52,843 bases of DNA from Nostoc sp. LEGE 12450 (lineage in GTDB: Bacteria; Cyanobacteriota; Cyanobacteriia; Cyanobacteriales; Nostocaceae). The stretch spans positions 1 to 52,843 of the forward strand of contig NZ_JADEXU010000044.1 in the NCBI RefSeq assembly GCF_015206895.1. The letters are read 5' to 3'. Positions within the stretch are counted from its first letter, which is position 1; each line of letters starts with the position of its first letter. Position numbers and translations under genes: made by a program. Below, in pieces: positions 1 through 9,228 of the stretch. Below the pieces are notes generated by a model. That model saw nothing but the letters and a program-made list of their open reading frames with translations, was not told the DNA's origin and made no database searches.

Positions 1-247
1 GGGGAAATTATTGAAAAAGCCTCTCTCTTGTCTCCCCCCTCTTCCTTGTCTCCCTTGTCTCTTCTTCATGTTCAATGCCCAATGCCCAAAGAAAGTTAAT
101 ATTCTATTAGGTAATAATGCCATTTGCTAAGTTTTATTACGGCATTGACAGTGAAAACACTAAGCTGACCTTACTTAAGAAAACATCGAGTTAATAGCTA
201 AGATGTTCGCCACAAGTGTATTTATTCATTTTGAATTTTGAATTTTT
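1..247. other. Intergenic sequence upstream of mrp
   Basis: No gene is visible. The first 100 bases contain pyrimidine-rich short repeats (variants of TCTCCCTTGTC) and copies of AATGCCC, the degenerate heptamer type of repeat found between Nostocales genes. The AT-rich part next to the mrp start presumably holds its promoter, but no convincing box could be assigned. Confidence 0.5.
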
Positions 248-1318
248 ATGTACGATGTCCTCGATTCTCGCTCTGTCCTAGAAATTTTGCGTCCAGTGGA
301 AGACCCAGAACTCCGCAAAAGTCTGGTGGAACTGAATATGATTCGCAACGTCAAAATTGACGGTGGCAAGGTTAGTTTCACTTTAGTGTTGACTACACCT
401 GCCTGTCCTTTACGCGAATTTATCGTTGAAGACTGTCAGAAAGCTGTCAAAAAGCTACCGGGTGTTACAGATGTCAGCATAGAAGTAACCGCAGAAACAC
501 CCCAACAAAAAAGTTTACCCGATCGCACTGGTATTTCTGGTGTAAAAAATATTATTGCTGTTTCCAGTGGCAAAGGTGGCGTTGGTAAAAGTACGGTGGC
601 GGTGAATGTAGCAGTGGCTTTAGCTCAAACTGGGGCGAAAGTTGGGTTGTTAGACGCTGATATTTACGGCCCCAACGATCCCACTATGCTGGGTCTAGCT
701 GATGCCCAAATTGTGGTACGTTCAACAGAAACAGGTGATATTCTGGAACCTGCTTTTAATCATGGTGTCAAATTAGTTTCAATGGGCTTTTTGATTGACC
801 GAGATCAACCAGTCATTTGGCGGGGCCCTATGCTCAATGGCGTAATTCGCCAGTTTCTCTATCAAGTGCAATGGGGAGAACTGGATTATTTGATTGTAGA
901 TATGCCACCGGGAACCGGAGATGCTCAGTTAACTTTAACTCAAGCAGTGCCAATGGCCGGGGCGGTAATTGTCACCACACCGCAAACTGTAGCCCTGTTA
1001 GATTCTCGCAAGGGATTGCGAATGTTCCAGCAGATGAATGTCCCGGTATTGGGGATCGTGGAAAATATGAGCTATTTTATCCCCCCCGATCAACCAGATA
1101 AGCACTATGACATCTTTGGTTCCGGTGGAGGCTCCAAAACCGCCGCCGAATTGGGAGTGCCACTGTTGGGGTGCGTGCCACTAGAGATTTCCACACGAGT
1201 TGGCGGTGACAGTGGTGTGCCCATAGTTGTTGGCGATCCAGATTCAGCATCGGCAAAAGCATTAACTGCGATCGCTCTTACCATTGCTGGTAAAGTATCA
1301 GTTGCTGCGTTGACATAA
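248..1318 (+). CDS. mrp: Mrp/ApbC/NBP35-family iron-sulfur cluster carrier ATPase
   Basis: This is a cytosolic P-loop ATPase of the Mrp/ApbC group, which carries or inserts Fe-S clusters in other bacteria. Residues 1-85 form a MIP18/DUF59-type domain. The deviant Walker A motif SSGKGGVGKST is at 106-116, followed by the GLLDADIYGPN motif and the MPPGTGD motif. The length (356) is normal. Many Mrp proteins carry a CxxC pair just after ENMS. Here the segment after ENMSYF (272-277) reads IPPDQPDKHYDIFG and has no cysteine, so cluster binding by that pair is not possible. An N-terminal CP and the C in LLGCVPLE remain. Family assignment is very safe; the cluster-carrier role is inferred from the family. 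Confidence 0.93.
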   Translation: MYDVLDSRSVLEILRPVEDPELRKSLVELNMIRNVKIDGGKVSFTLVLTTPACPLREFIVEDCQKAVKKLPGVTDVSIEVTAETPQQKSLPDRTGISGVKNIIAVSSGKGGVGKSTVAVNVAVALAQTGAKVGLLDADIYGPNDPTMLGLADAQIVVRSTETGDILEPAFNHGVKLVSMGFLIDRDQPVIWRGPMLNGVIRQFLYQVQWGELDYLIVDMPPGTGDAQLTLTQAVPMAGAVIVTTPQTVALLDSRKGLRMFQQMNVPVLGIVENMSYFIPPDQPDKHYDIFGSGGGSKTAAELGVPLLGCVPLEISTRVGGDSGVPIVVGDPDSASAKALTAIALTIAGKVSVAALT

Positions 1319-1513
1319 TTAATTTTTAATTTCTATCTCCTTCCTGGGCTATGTCCTGGGAATACTAAAGATCGGGTATGGGACATAGGGTATGGGAACA
1401 AGAAAGACAAGTCAATAGATCAGAACTTTATAGGGAATAGGGACAACGAGAGCAACCAATGCCCAATGCCCAACGACCCATACCCAACACTTCAAAAAGT
1501 CTAAATTGGCACA
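1319..1513. repeat. Intergenic short tandem repeats
   Basis: The spacer between mrp and rodA is made largely of degenerate repeats: variants of GGGTATGGGACATA, then CCCAATGCCCAACGACCCATACCC. These are partly complementary, so the spacer could fold back on itself. No ORF or clear promoter is seen. Confidence 0.5.
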
Positions 1514-2827
1514 ATGTTATTAAAACGATCGCTCCCCAAAATTCGCTGGAAGTCTTGGGTTAAGCCCTGGCAGCATGTAGATTGGCTACTATTTTGTTTG
1601 CCAGTTGCTGTCAGTATCTTTGGTGGCATCATGATCCTCAGTACGGAACTGAAGCAGCCAGTAACTGACTGGTGGTGGCACTGGATGGTAGCGGGTATCG
1701 GCGTGGTTATAGCCCTATTTTTATCTCGCATCCGCTACGAACTCTTAATGCAGTGGCACTGGGTAACATACTCACTAACTAATTTCAGCTTAATTGCGGT
1801 GATGATAGCTGGTACTAGCGCTAAAGGGGCACAGAGGTGGATTAGTATCGCCGGCTTTAACGTGCAACCCTCAGAATTTGCCAAAGTTGGCATGATCGTT
1901 ACCTTAGCAGCTTTGCTACACAAGCGTACTGCTTCTAGCCTTGAAGGTGTTTTCCGGGTTCTGGCAATTACCGCCATACCTTGGGGATTAGTATTTTTGC
2001 AGCCAGATTTAGCAACATCATTGGTATTTGGTGCGATCGTCTTAGGAATGCTTTATTGGGCAAATGCTAACCCAGGCTGGTTAATCCTGCTGATTTCTCC
2101 TGTGGTTGCGGCCATTTTGTTTAGTATATCTTGGCCTTTATCAGAGCCGATAATTTTATTCAAAGAACTATCTTTTGGCCCATTGGGAATAGTTTGGTCA
2201 TTTGCGATGGCTATTTTGGGCTGGCAAACTCTCCCTTGGCGTAGATTTGGTTGCAGTGCGATCGGTGCGTGGACTCTCAATATATTGGGTGGCGAATTAG
2301 GAGTCTTCGCTTGGAATCATATTCTAAAACCATATCAAAAAGCTCGGCTAACTGTATTCATGGATCCCGATCACGACCCACTCGGTGCTGGGTATCACTT
2401 AATCCAATCTCGTATTGCCATTGGTGCTGGTGAAATTTGGGGATGGGGTCTGTTCAAGGGGCCAATGACGCAACTGAATTTTGTACCTGAACAGCATACA
2501 GACTTTATTTTCTCCGCAGTCGGAGAAGAATTCGGTTTTGTTGGTTGTTTGTTAGTGCTGTTTGTCTTCTGCTTAATTTGCCTCCGTCTGCTGCATGTTG
2601 CCCAAACCGCCAAAGATAACTTTGGTTCCTTGTTGGCTATTGGCGTTTTATCTATGATCGTGTTTCAGTTGATTGTGAACGTTGGCATGACTGTAGGTTT
2701 AGCACCTGTGGCAGGAATACCTTTACCTTGGATGAGTTATGGGCGTTCTGCTATGCTGACCAACTTCATTTCCTTGGGAATAGTAGAATCGGTAGCAAAT
2801 TTTCGCCAAAGGCAGAAGTATTATTGA
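1514..2827 (+). CDS. rodA: Rod-shape-determining SEDS glycosyltransferase RodA
   Basis: This is a polytopic inner-membrane protein of the FtsW/RodA/SpoVE family. RodA polymerises lipid II into glycan strands for lateral wall growth, working with a class B PBP. Roughly ten hydrophobic segments are visible. Family signatures are present: WISIAGFNVQPSEFAK, VFLQPDLATSLVF, the extracellular loop MDPDHDPLGAGYHLIQS, the HTDFIFSAVGEEFGF block and the C-terminal GIPLPWMSYGRSAMLTN. The length of 437 residues is slightly above the usual value because of a cytosolic N-terminus and an insert around residues 200-250. It could in principle be the FtsW paralogue, but the overall pattern and the short C-terminus favour RodA. 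The PBP partner is not in the window. Confidence 0.9.
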   Translation: MLLKRSLPKIRWKSWVKPWQHVDWLLFCLPVAVSIFGGIMILSTELKQPVTDWWWHWMVAGIGVVIALFLSRIRYELLMQWHWVTYSLTNFSLIAVMIAGTSAKGAQRWISIAGFNVQPSEFAKVGMIVTLAALLHKRTASSLEGVFRVLAITAIPWGLVFLQPDLATSLVFGAIVLGMLYWANANPGWLILLISPVVAAILFSISWPLSEPIILFKELSFGPLGIVWSFAMAILGWQTLPWRRFGCSAIGAWTLNILGGELGVFAWNHILKPYQKARLTVFMDPDHDPLGAGYHLIQSRIAIGAGEIWGWGLFKGPMTQLNFVPEQHTDFIFSAVGEEFGFVGCLLVLFVFCLICLRLLHVAQTAKDNFGSLLAIGVLSMIVFQLIVNVGMTVGLAPVAGIPLPWMSYGRSAMLTNFISLGIVESVANFRQRQKYY

Positions 2828-2880
2828 TTCGTCATTAGTCATTTGTAAGAACCAACAACAAATGACTAATAACAAGTATT
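2828..2880. repeat. Hairpin-forming ATTAGTCATTTGT repeat
   Basis: TTAGTCATTTGT on the left and ACAAATGACTAAT on the right form an inverted pair immediately after the rodA stop. It may act as a weak terminator, but it belongs to a repeat type that recurs between genes in this window (for example at 3115-3184). Confidence 0.5.
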
Positions 2881-2914
2881 AAGCTATTAAAAGGAAACAA
2901 GCGAGGCTAAAAAC

Positions 2915-3112
2915 ATGATTCTGCCTGGAGCAACTGTTCGCGTCAAGAATCCCGCAGATACCTATTATCGCTACGAAGGACTCGTACAACGACTGACCGA
3001 TGGCAAAGTAGCCGTATTATTTGAAGGTGGTAACTGGGATAAATTAGTTACCTTTCGCCTGAGCGAGTTGGAACTTGTAGAGACCATAGCCGGACGGAAA
3101 AAAGCCAAATAA
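2915..3112 (+). CDS. ndhS: NDH-1 photosynthetic complex subunit NdhS
   Basis: This 65-residue protein closely fits the small NDH-1 subunit NdhS (CRR31 type). That subunit has an SH3-like fold and helps the thylakoid NDH-1 complex accept electrons from ferredoxin in cyclic electron flow. The recognisable core is the start [10 protein letters not shown], then [20 protein letters not shown], then [16 protein letters not shown] purine-rich AAAAGGAAACAAGCGAGG lies 8-25 bases before the ATG and probably includes the ribosome binding site. The gene stands alone between rodA and the HAS-barrel gene, as is common for ndhS. The assignment rests on the distinctive core and the length. Confidence 0.88.
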   Translation: MILPGATVRVKNPADTYYRYEGLVQRLTDGKVAVLFEGGNWDKLVTFRLSELELVETIAGRKKAK

Positions 3113-3114
3113 GA

Positions 3115-3184
3115 TTAGTCATTAGTCATTTGTCCTTTGTCCTTTGGCAAAAACTAATGACTAATGACCAATGACTAATGACTA
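3115..3184. repeat. Short tandem repeat (ATTAGTCATTTGTC / ACTAATGACCAATG)
   Basis: The spacer between ndhS and the next gene is almost entirely direct and inverted copies of a seven-base theme (ATTAGTC, TTTGTCC, ACTAATG, ACCAATG). The two halves are complementary and could form a long imperfect hairpin, which may end ndhS transcription. Confidence 0.7.
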
Positions 3185-3191
3185 AATTACT

Positions 3192-3848
3192 ATGCGCCTC
3201 CCACTACCACAGTTTGCTACTGGCGATCGCCATCCCAACCACATTGCGGAGGTGATTGAAACTACTAGTACTGAATTTCTAGCTCAGTGTTTGGAACCAG
3301 AAGATTTGAGCTTTCCCTCCATGCCACCCTTTGGTAGTTGGGTTTGTTCTGTGGATGAAGAATCTGGGAATCAAGTTTATGGTGTGGTATATTATGCTAC
3401 TACTATGCCTATAGATTCAGTACACCGAGCTAGGGCTTTGGGGTTGTCACTGCAAGACTTACGCGAGGAACAACCCCAGATATTTGCCATGTTGAGAACA
3501 GAATTTAGAGCTGCGATCGTGGGATTTGAACAATCTTCCCAAAATCGAGGTTATAACCAAAGAATATATCAGTATCTACCACCCCGTCCCCCGCAAATTC
3601 ATCAAGCTGTTTATCGGTGTGAACCAGAAGCGATCGTTAAATTTACTGAAGAACTAGATTTTTTGCGGACATTGCTTTGTATAAACGGTGCGCCAGTCGA
3701 GTCCTTGACCGCAGCGGCCATTCGAGATGTATACCAGTTACGCAAAGCTGACCGAGAATGGCTAATTAAAGCTGGACGTAACCTCAGCGTACTACTTAAA
3801 GACGACTACGATCGCTTGCGGTTTATTTTAAGTCAAATCCATCAGTAG
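3192..3848 (+). CDS. HAS-barrel domain protein conserved in cyanobacteria
   Basis: The 218-residue soluble protein begins with a segment (about 10-120) resembling the HAS barrel, the small beta-barrel first defined in HerA helicases and ATP synthases: FGSWVCSV, then VYGVVYYATTMPIDSVHRARALG. No P-loop ATPase domain follows, so this is not HerA itself. The second half is alpha-helical and charged and ends in a conserved-looking block, DREWLIKAGRNLSVLLKDDYDRLRFI. The role is unknown. A nurA-like nuclease gene lies about 21 kb away, but physical distance gives no support for a shared complex. The start ATG is close behind the repeat block, and the long open frame with HIP1 sites supports a real gene. 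Confidence 0.7.
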   Translation: MRLPLPQFATGDRHPNHIAEVIETTSTEFLAQCLEPEDLSFPSMPPFGSWVCSVDEESGNQVYGVVYYATTMPIDSVHRARALGLSLQDLREEQPQIFAMLRTEFRAAIVGFEQSSQNRGYNQRIYQYLPPRPPQIHQAVYRCEPEAIVKFTEELDFLRTLLCINGAPVESLTAAAIRDVYQLRKADREWLIKAGRNLSVLLKDDYDRLRFILSQIHQ

Positions 3849-3989
3849 GTAGTTAGTTCTTAGACAATTACCTAGTTAGTGTAAGTTAATATTTTTAATT
3901 TTTCGTCAGGTGGCTGACCCATTTTATATCCATCAGGCGATCGCCCCAAGGTAATCGCAGTTTTACCATAGCCCCTTCAATTCCTACCT

Positions 3990-6128
3990 ATGGAACTCAT
4001 ATCACAAGTTCTTGTTCTGGAACCAACTTCCCAAGTTCTTGGCAAGGAACCAATTGTTCCCTTTGCTATTTTGCTGGTGGTTATCTTAGTTATCCCGATC
4101 ATGTTTGAGCGGCTAAGATTACCAGGATTAGTGGGTTTGGTTTTCTCAGGGCTAGTACTTGGGCCTTCAGGCTGGAATTTATTTCAGTCTGACTCACCAA
4201 TGATTAACCTGCTATCAGACATTGGGTTAATTTATTTACTGTTTGTCGCCGGGCTAGAAGTTGATCTCGAAAAGTTCCGTCGGCAAAAAAGTCGTGCCTT
4301 TGGGTTTGCTAGCTTGACTTTCATTGTCCCCCTAATAATGGGAACCTTAGTAGGGCTGATTTTAGGCTATGGCTGGAATACTTCAATTTTAATTGGCTCT
4401 TTATTCACTTCCTATACTCTTTTGGCATATCCCATAATCAGCCGTTTGGGAGTAGTAAACAATAAAGCTATTACTGTCACCATTGGAGCTAAGATTTTTA
4501 CAGATATTGGGGCAGTGCTGATCTTAGGCGTTTGTGTAGGCATCACTCATGCTGGAGCATTTAGCTTTGCTAAACTACTCACGTTGTCGGGTTGGTTAAT
4601 TATTTACTCTGTTGCCGTTGTTACAGGCTTTGATTGGGCAGGTAAGGAATTTTTCAAGCGGTCTGGAGATGATGAAGGAAACAAGTTTTTGTTTGTATTA
4701 CTTTCCGTATTTCTGGCAGCTGTAGGCGCTCAATTGATTGGGGTAGAAAAAATTGTTGGTGCTTTTTTAGCGGGTTTGGCGGTGAATGAAGCTGTGGGTG
4801 AAGGCCCTGTCAAAGAAAAGGTGGTATTTATTGGCAGTGTGTTATTTATTCCCATTTTCTTTATTGACCTTGGCTTACTGATCAATCTATCCACCTTTGT
4901 GAACAACCTGGATACGCTCAAATTGACGCTGTTAATGATAGTCGGTTTGATTGCTAGTAAATTGATTGCAGCTTTGTTCACAAAACTGGTTTACCGCTAC
5001 AAGTGGCAAGAAACGTTAACCATCTGGTCGCTATCACTTCCCCAGGTTGGTACAACCTTAGCAGCTACGTTAGTGGGATATCGGGCTGGGTTGCTGCCAC
5101 TAGAAGTATTACACAGTGTCATTGTCTTAATGGTTGTCACATCAACTTTAGGTCCGTTGATAACCAGTCGAATAGCTGTTGGTTTGAATTCCTTACCAGA
5201 GGAAGATCCGGCACCACCTTTACCTGACCAGAATGCACCAGAGAAAGACAGCGCTTTTACGATAGTCGTACCTGTCTATAATCCTCATACCGAACAACAT
5301 TTAATTGAAATGGCAGCGTTATTAGCGCGTCAGTCTCAGGGAAAAATTATACCACTGGCGATCGCAACTGCTGCGGCTCAGATGGATGCACCACAGTTAG
5401 AAGCTTCTCTACAACGCAGTGAGCAGTTATTGACCAAAGCCACGACACACAGTCGAGTATTGGGCGTGGTCGCAGAACCAATGCTGCGAATTGATGATGC
5501 CTTTGCTCAAGGAATTAGCCGAGCCGCCCGCGAACAAAAGGCTAATTTAATCGTGATGGGTTGGGGTAAACGGACTGGGTTACGAGCGCGTTTATTTGGG
5601 AATGTGATTGATGGTGTGCTTTGGGCATCCCATTGTCCAGTAGCAGTAACACGTCTAGTAGAATCACCGAAAAAAATTCAGCGCATCTTAGTACCAGTAG
5701 AAAACTTAACAGCACCCATATTACAGCCTGTACAATTTGCCCAGATGCTGGCAGAGGCAAATCAGAGCCACATTACTGTGCTAAATGTGTGCGATCGCCG
5801 CACTAGTTCCAGTAAAATTGCTTGGAGGCGATCGCATCTCTCCCTAATAATATCTAATTTAGCTTTGGCTAATGCCCCAGAAATTCAAATTATCGCTCAT
5901 GAAAATGTTGCCCAAGCAATTTTGCAGGCAGCACGATTATATGATTTAGTAGTTTTACCTTTTATACGTAATCGTACCAGTCCTGGAGGGTTAGCCATTA
6001 GCGATGTTACAACCCAGTTAGCCAGACAACTAACCTGCTCTATTGTGATGCTTGGAGAACCGCAGCGCACTCAAACCACAAATGTAGTTATGTCTAACAC
6101 GGTTAGTAGTATTACATCTGCCGTATGA
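3990..6128 (+). CDS. CPA2-type cation:proton antiporter with tandem universal-stress-like domains
   Basis: This is an integral membrane Na+(K+)/H+ antiporter-type protein of 712 residues. Residues 1 to about 395 contain some twelve hydrophobic segments of the Na+/H+ exchanger (CPA2) fold, including LPGLVGLVFSGLVLGPSGW, LYLLFVAGLEVDLEKFR and GAFLAGLAVNEAVGEGP. After a proline-rich linker near 400-415, two soluble regions follow. The first (about 423-560) is USP-like and contains ANLIVMGWGKRTGLRARLFG; the second (about 563-690) starts KIQRILVPVENLTAP. USP domains bind nucleotides in some families and may gate transport here, which is inference. The ion cannot be read from sequence. The gene is monocistronic, followed by a strong palindrome. 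Confidence 0.87.
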   Translation: MELISQVLVLEPTSQVLGKEPIVPFAILLVVILVIPIMFERLRLPGLVGLVFSGLVLGPSGWNLFQSDSPMINLLSDIGLIYLLFVAGLEVDLEKFRRQKSRAFGFASLTFIVPLIMGTLVGLILGYGWNTSILIGSLFTSYTLLAYPIISRLGVVNNKAITVTIGAKIFTDIGAVLILGVCVGITHAGAFSFAKLLTLSGWLIIYSVAVVTGFDWAGKEFFKRSGDDEGNKFLFVLLSVFLAAVGAQLIGVEKIVGAFLAGLAVNEAVGEGPVKEKVVFIGSVLFIPIFFIDLGLLINLSTFVNNLDTLKLTLLMIVGLIASKLIAALFTKLVYRYKWQETLTIWSLSLPQVGTTLAATLVGYRAGLLPLEVLHSVIVLMVVTSTLGPLITSRIAVGLNSLPEEDPAPPLPDQNAPEKDSAFTIVVPVYNPHTEQHLIEMAALLARQSQGKIIPLAIATAAAQMDAPQLEASLQRSEQLLTKATTHSRVLGVVAEPMLRIDDAFAQGISRAAREQKANLIVMGWGKRTGLRARLFGNVIDGVLWASHCPVAVTRLVESPKKIQRILVPVENLTAPILQPVQFAQMLAEANQSHITVLNVCDRRTSSSKIAWRRSHLSLIISNLALANAPEIQIIAHENVAQAILQAARLYDLVVLPFIRNRTSPGGLAISDVTTQLARQLTCSIVMLGEPQRTQTTNVVMSNTVSSITSAV

Positions 6129-6200
6129 TATCAGTCCGATTTTGGTCTATCTAAGTGAGCTGGGGCTGCGATCTGTATTGAAAAAAAGCTTTCAACAAAA

Positions 6201-6242
6201 GAATTGACTGTAGGAATATCTGTATATTCCTACAGTCAATTC
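6201..6242. terminator. Perfect 19-bp stem-loop after the antiporter gene
   Basis: GAATTGACTGTAGGAATAT (6201-6219) is exactly complementary to 6224-6242, with a four-base CTGT loop. It lies 72 bases after the antiporter stop. There is no T-run after it, so it could be a processing or stability hairpin or a palindromic repeat rather than a classical intrinsic terminator. Confidence 0.6.
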
Positions 6243-6547
6243 GTTGCTGCTTTACATCCAACTGAGAACAGCAATAAACGTAAAAATATTTTATATTATT
6301 GAAGATTTGATGAACTTTAAGTAGAAGACTAACAATATTGAGACTAAGTTTGTTATTTTGCTAGTTAAATTGTTAAAAAAGCAGGTAAAAACATCACAAG
6401 ACTATAACCACAGCAAAATAAGTAAGTTCAACAACACTTTTTGATTAAGCTTCTTCTTTTTTGAGTTCTGTATTTTTGTCCCCAAGCTGGGTAATCTAAA
6501 AGTAAGTGCAATAGGTACTGAAAATATTTGTAAGTAACTGGGAAACT
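6243..6547. other. AT-rich leader region upstream of uxs
   Basis: About 300 AT-rich bases without an ORF. The region presumably contains the promoter and a long leader for the nucleotide-sugar genes. I could not assign a defined box, and no NtcA-type GTA-N8-TAC site was found. Confidence 0.4.
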
Positions 6548-7498
6548 ATGAGAATTTTGGTGACGGGCGGTGCTGGGTTCATTGGTTCCCATCTCATCGA
6601 CCGATTAATGACCGATGGGCATGAATTAATATGCTTGGATAACTTTTACACTGGCCATAAACGTAACATTCTTAAATGGTTAGGCCATCCGTATTTTGAA
6701 ATGATCCGCCACGATATTACCGAACCAATTCGGTTAGAAGTGGATCAAATTTACCATTTAGCTTGCCCTGCTTCACCAGTACATTACCAGTACAACCCAG
6801 TTAAAACCGTTAAGACTAACGTCATGGGAACCCTGAATATGTTGGGGCTGGCTAAACGTGTGAAAGCTAGATTTTTCTTGGCTTCAACTAGTGAAGTATA
6901 CGGTGATCCAGAAGTTCATCCCCAAACTGAAGAGTATAGGGGTAGCGTCAATCCCATTGGGATACGTTCATGCTACGACGAAGGTAAAAGAATTGCTGAA
7001 ACTTTAGCATTTGATTACTACAGACAAAATAAAGTTGATATTCGAGTTGTACGGATATTTAACACCTACGGCCCAAGAATGTTAGAAAACGATGGTCGGG
7101 TAGTAAGCAATTTTATAGTTCAAGCCTTGCGAGGTAATCCTTTAACCGTATATGGCGATGGTTCGCAAACTCGGAGTTTCTGCTACGTTTCCGATTTGGT
7201 AGAAGGATTCATCCGTCTGATGAATGGCGACTATGTTGGCCCAGTAAATTTGGGTAATCCTGGTGAATACACAATTTTACAATTGGCGCAAGCTGTGCAG
7301 AACATGATCAACCCAGACGCACAGATTAAGTTTGAGCCACTACCTTCGGATGATCCCCGTCGTCGCCAGCCTGATATTACTAAGGCAAAGACTTTGTTAA
7401 ATTGGGAACCTACCATTCCTCTGCAAGAGGGGTTAAAACTGACAATAGAAGATTTCCGCGATCGCATTCAAGGCGATGTCAATAATTCAACCAACTAA
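6548..7498 (+). CDS. uxs: UDP-glucuronate decarboxylase (UDP-xylose synthase), SDR family
   Basis: This cytosolic extended short-chain dehydrogenase converts UDP-glucuronate to UDP-xylose using bound NAD+. The NAD-binding motif [11 protein letters not shown] is at the N-terminus. The catalytic pair is Y143 and K147 in SCYDEGK, preceded by [11 protein letters not shown]. The UXS-specific features are [31 protein letters not shown] and [15 protein letters not shown]. At 316 residues it is a soluble, single-domain form. The next gene is UDP-glucose dehydrogenase, which makes its substrate, so the two form a UDP-glucose to UDP-glucuronate to UDP-xylose module for extracellular polysaccharide or glycan synthesis. 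The 150-base gap suggests each may also have its own promoter. Confidence 0.92.
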   Translation: MRILVTGGAGFIGSHLIDRLMTDGHELICLDNFYTGHKRNILKWLGHPYFEMIRHDITEPIRLEVDQIYHLACPASPVHYQYNPVKTVKTNVMGTLNMLGLAKRVKARFFLASTSEVYGDPEVHPQTEEYRGSVNPIGIRSCYDEGKRIAETLAFDYYRQNKVDIRVVRIFNTYGPRMLENDGRVVSNFIVQALRGNPLTVYGDGSQTRSFCYVSDLVEGFIRLMNGDYVGPVNLGNPGEYTILQLAQAVQNMINPDAQIKFEPLPSDDPRRRQPDITKAKTLLNWEPTIPLQEGLKLTIEDFRDRIQGDVNNSTN

Positions 7499-7647
7499 GT
7501 AGCGCCTAGCGTTGCTCTGAATTTTCATGCAGGCTCACCCAAAGGGTACCTGGTATGCTTAGTTACTGAGTTTTCTAACTGTGTGTTAAGTGTCATATTG
7601 ATAATTTCTTTTTGAAGACTACACCAAAAAAATTAGGGAGTTAAAGA

Positions 7648-9039
7648 ATGCGTGTTTGCGTGATTGGTACTGGCTACGTTGGTTTAGTTACAGGTGCTTG
7701 CTTGGCTCATATTGGGCATGATGTAATTTGCGTAGACAACAACGAAGAAAAAGTTAAGTTAATGAAGTCTGGACAGTCCCCAATTTTTGAGCCGGGACTC
7801 TCAGAAATTATGCAGTCTGCCATTCAAACACAGAAGATTCATTTTACAAGCGATCTTGCTGCTGGAGTTTCCCACGGTGAAATTCTGTTTATTGCTGTGG
7901 GAACACCACCTTTGCCCACTGGTGAAAGTGATACTCGTTACGTTGAAGCTGTAGCCCGTGGGATTGGAGAAAATCTCAACGGTGGTTATAAGGTGATAGT
8001 GAATAAGTCTACAGTCCCCATTGGCTCAGGTGACTGGGTGCGGATGCTTGTTCTAGATGGTGTTGCAGAGCGGCAGAAAACATTGATACCCGCAGGTGGA
8101 GTGCCGAGCGATGAGAAATTACCTGAATTTCTAGCCGAGTTTGATGTAGTCAGCAATCCAGAATTTTTGCGCGAAGGTTCAGCAGTTCACGACACCTTTA
8201 ACCCCGATCGCATTGTACTAGGAGGCAATAGTCAAAGAGCAGTAGCATTAATGCAACAACTGTATGCCCCGATTGTAGAACGCAAGTACGCTGAGGATCA
8301 ATCTTTACCCCCAGTGCCAATTCTGGCAACAGACCTGAGTTCGGCGGAGATGATTAAATACGCCGCTAATGCTTTTTTAGCCACTAAGATTAGTTTTATT
8401 AACGAAGTTGCTAATATTTGCGATCGCGTCGGTGCTGATGTCACCCAAGTAGCCAAAGGTATTGGTTTAGACTCCCGCATAGGTAACAAGTTTTTACAAG
8501 CTGGTATCGGTTGGGGTGGTTCCTGCTTTCCCAAAGATGTCTCGGCTCTGATTCATACTGCTGATGACTATGGTTATGAAGCCCAGTTACTAAAATCTGC
8601 CGTTAGTGTTAACGAACGCCAACGCTTGATTGCTCTGGAGAAACTCCAACAAGTTCTAAAAATTCTCAAAGGCAAAACAGTCGGACTACTCGGACTGACC
8701 TTCAAGCCAGATACCGACGACTTGCGCGATGCTCCAGCCCTCATTTTAATTGAGCAGCTAAACAGACTAGGAGCCAAAGTTAAAGCCTACGATCCTATTA
8801 TTTCCCAAACAGGTATGCGTCATGGTCTTTCTGGCGTGTTAGTAGAAACCGATGCCGAAAGGTTAGCTGACGGCTGCGATGCCTTAGTACTCGTCACCGA
8901 ATGGCAGCAGTTCAGCACTCTCGACTATGTGAAGATGGCAAAATTGATGGCCCACCCCGTTATCATCGATGGTCGTAACTTCCTCGATCCTGAAGCAATG
9001 ATCCGCGCTGGATTCCAATATGTAGGTGTGGGAAGGTAG
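7648..9039 (+). CDS. ugd: UDP-glucose 6-dehydrogenase
   Basis: This enzyme oxidises UDP-glucose twice with NAD+ to UDP-glucuronate. It starts with the Rossmann motif VIGTGYVGLVTGACLA. The catalytic cysteine is C293 in GIGWGGSCFPKDV, after the central helix containing EMIKYAANAFLATKISFINE. The C-terminal UDP-binding domain is present (LLGLTFKPDTDDLRDAP). The length (463) is typical. A good ribosome binding site (TAGGGAG) lies about 7 bases before the start. It supplies the UXS encoded just upstream, and a shared role in exopolysaccharide sugar supply is likely. Confidence 0.95.
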   Translation: MRVCVIGTGYVGLVTGACLAHIGHDVICVDNNEEKVKLMKSGQSPIFEPGLSEIMQSAIQTQKIHFTSDLAAGVSHGEILFIAVGTPPLPTGESDTRYVEAVARGIGENLNGGYKVIVNKSTVPIGSGDWVRMLVLDGVAERQKTLIPAGGVPSDEKLPEFLAEFDVVSNPEFLREGSAVHDTFNPDRIVLGGNSQRAVALMQQLYAPIVERKYAEDQSLPPVPILATDLSSAEMIKYAANAFLATKISFINEVANICDRVGADVTQVAKGIGLDSRIGNKFLQAGIGWGGSCFPKDVSALIHTADDYGYEAQLLKSAVSVNERQRLIALEKLQQVLKILKGKTVGLLGLTFKPDTDDLRDAPALILIEQLNRLGAKVKAYDPIISQTGMRHGLSGVLVETDAERLADGCDALVLVTEWQQFSTLDYVKMAKLMAHPVIIDGRNFLDPEAMIRAGFQYVGVGR

Positions 9040-9128
9040 AGAGTTAGGAGTTAGGGATGATAAGTAAAAATGAATTACAACCTATAATCAATTACTCCAA
9101 AATCCCTTAAAAACCTAAATATTTAAAT

Positions 9129-9154
9129 TACCGCCTAGAATAATCTAGGCGGTA
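9129..9154. terminator. Bidirectional intrinsic terminator
   Basis: TACCGCCTAGA (9129-9139), loop ATAA, TCTAGGCGGTA (9144-9154): a perfect 11-bp GC-containing stem followed on the + strand by TTTAATTTGTTT. It sits between the convergent ugd and DUF2993 genes and can serve both. Confidence 0.8.
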
Positions 9155-9228
9155 TTTAATTTGTTTAAAGTTTTACAGAAAGCTGCTCAGAAAGACTTTA
9201 CTTTGATATTTTACGTGTTCATTTCATA

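Noticed and set aside
6243..6547. Possible riboswitch in the long leader of uxs
   Set aside because: No conserved aptamer pattern or paired expression platform could be recognised; only AT-rich sequence is visible.
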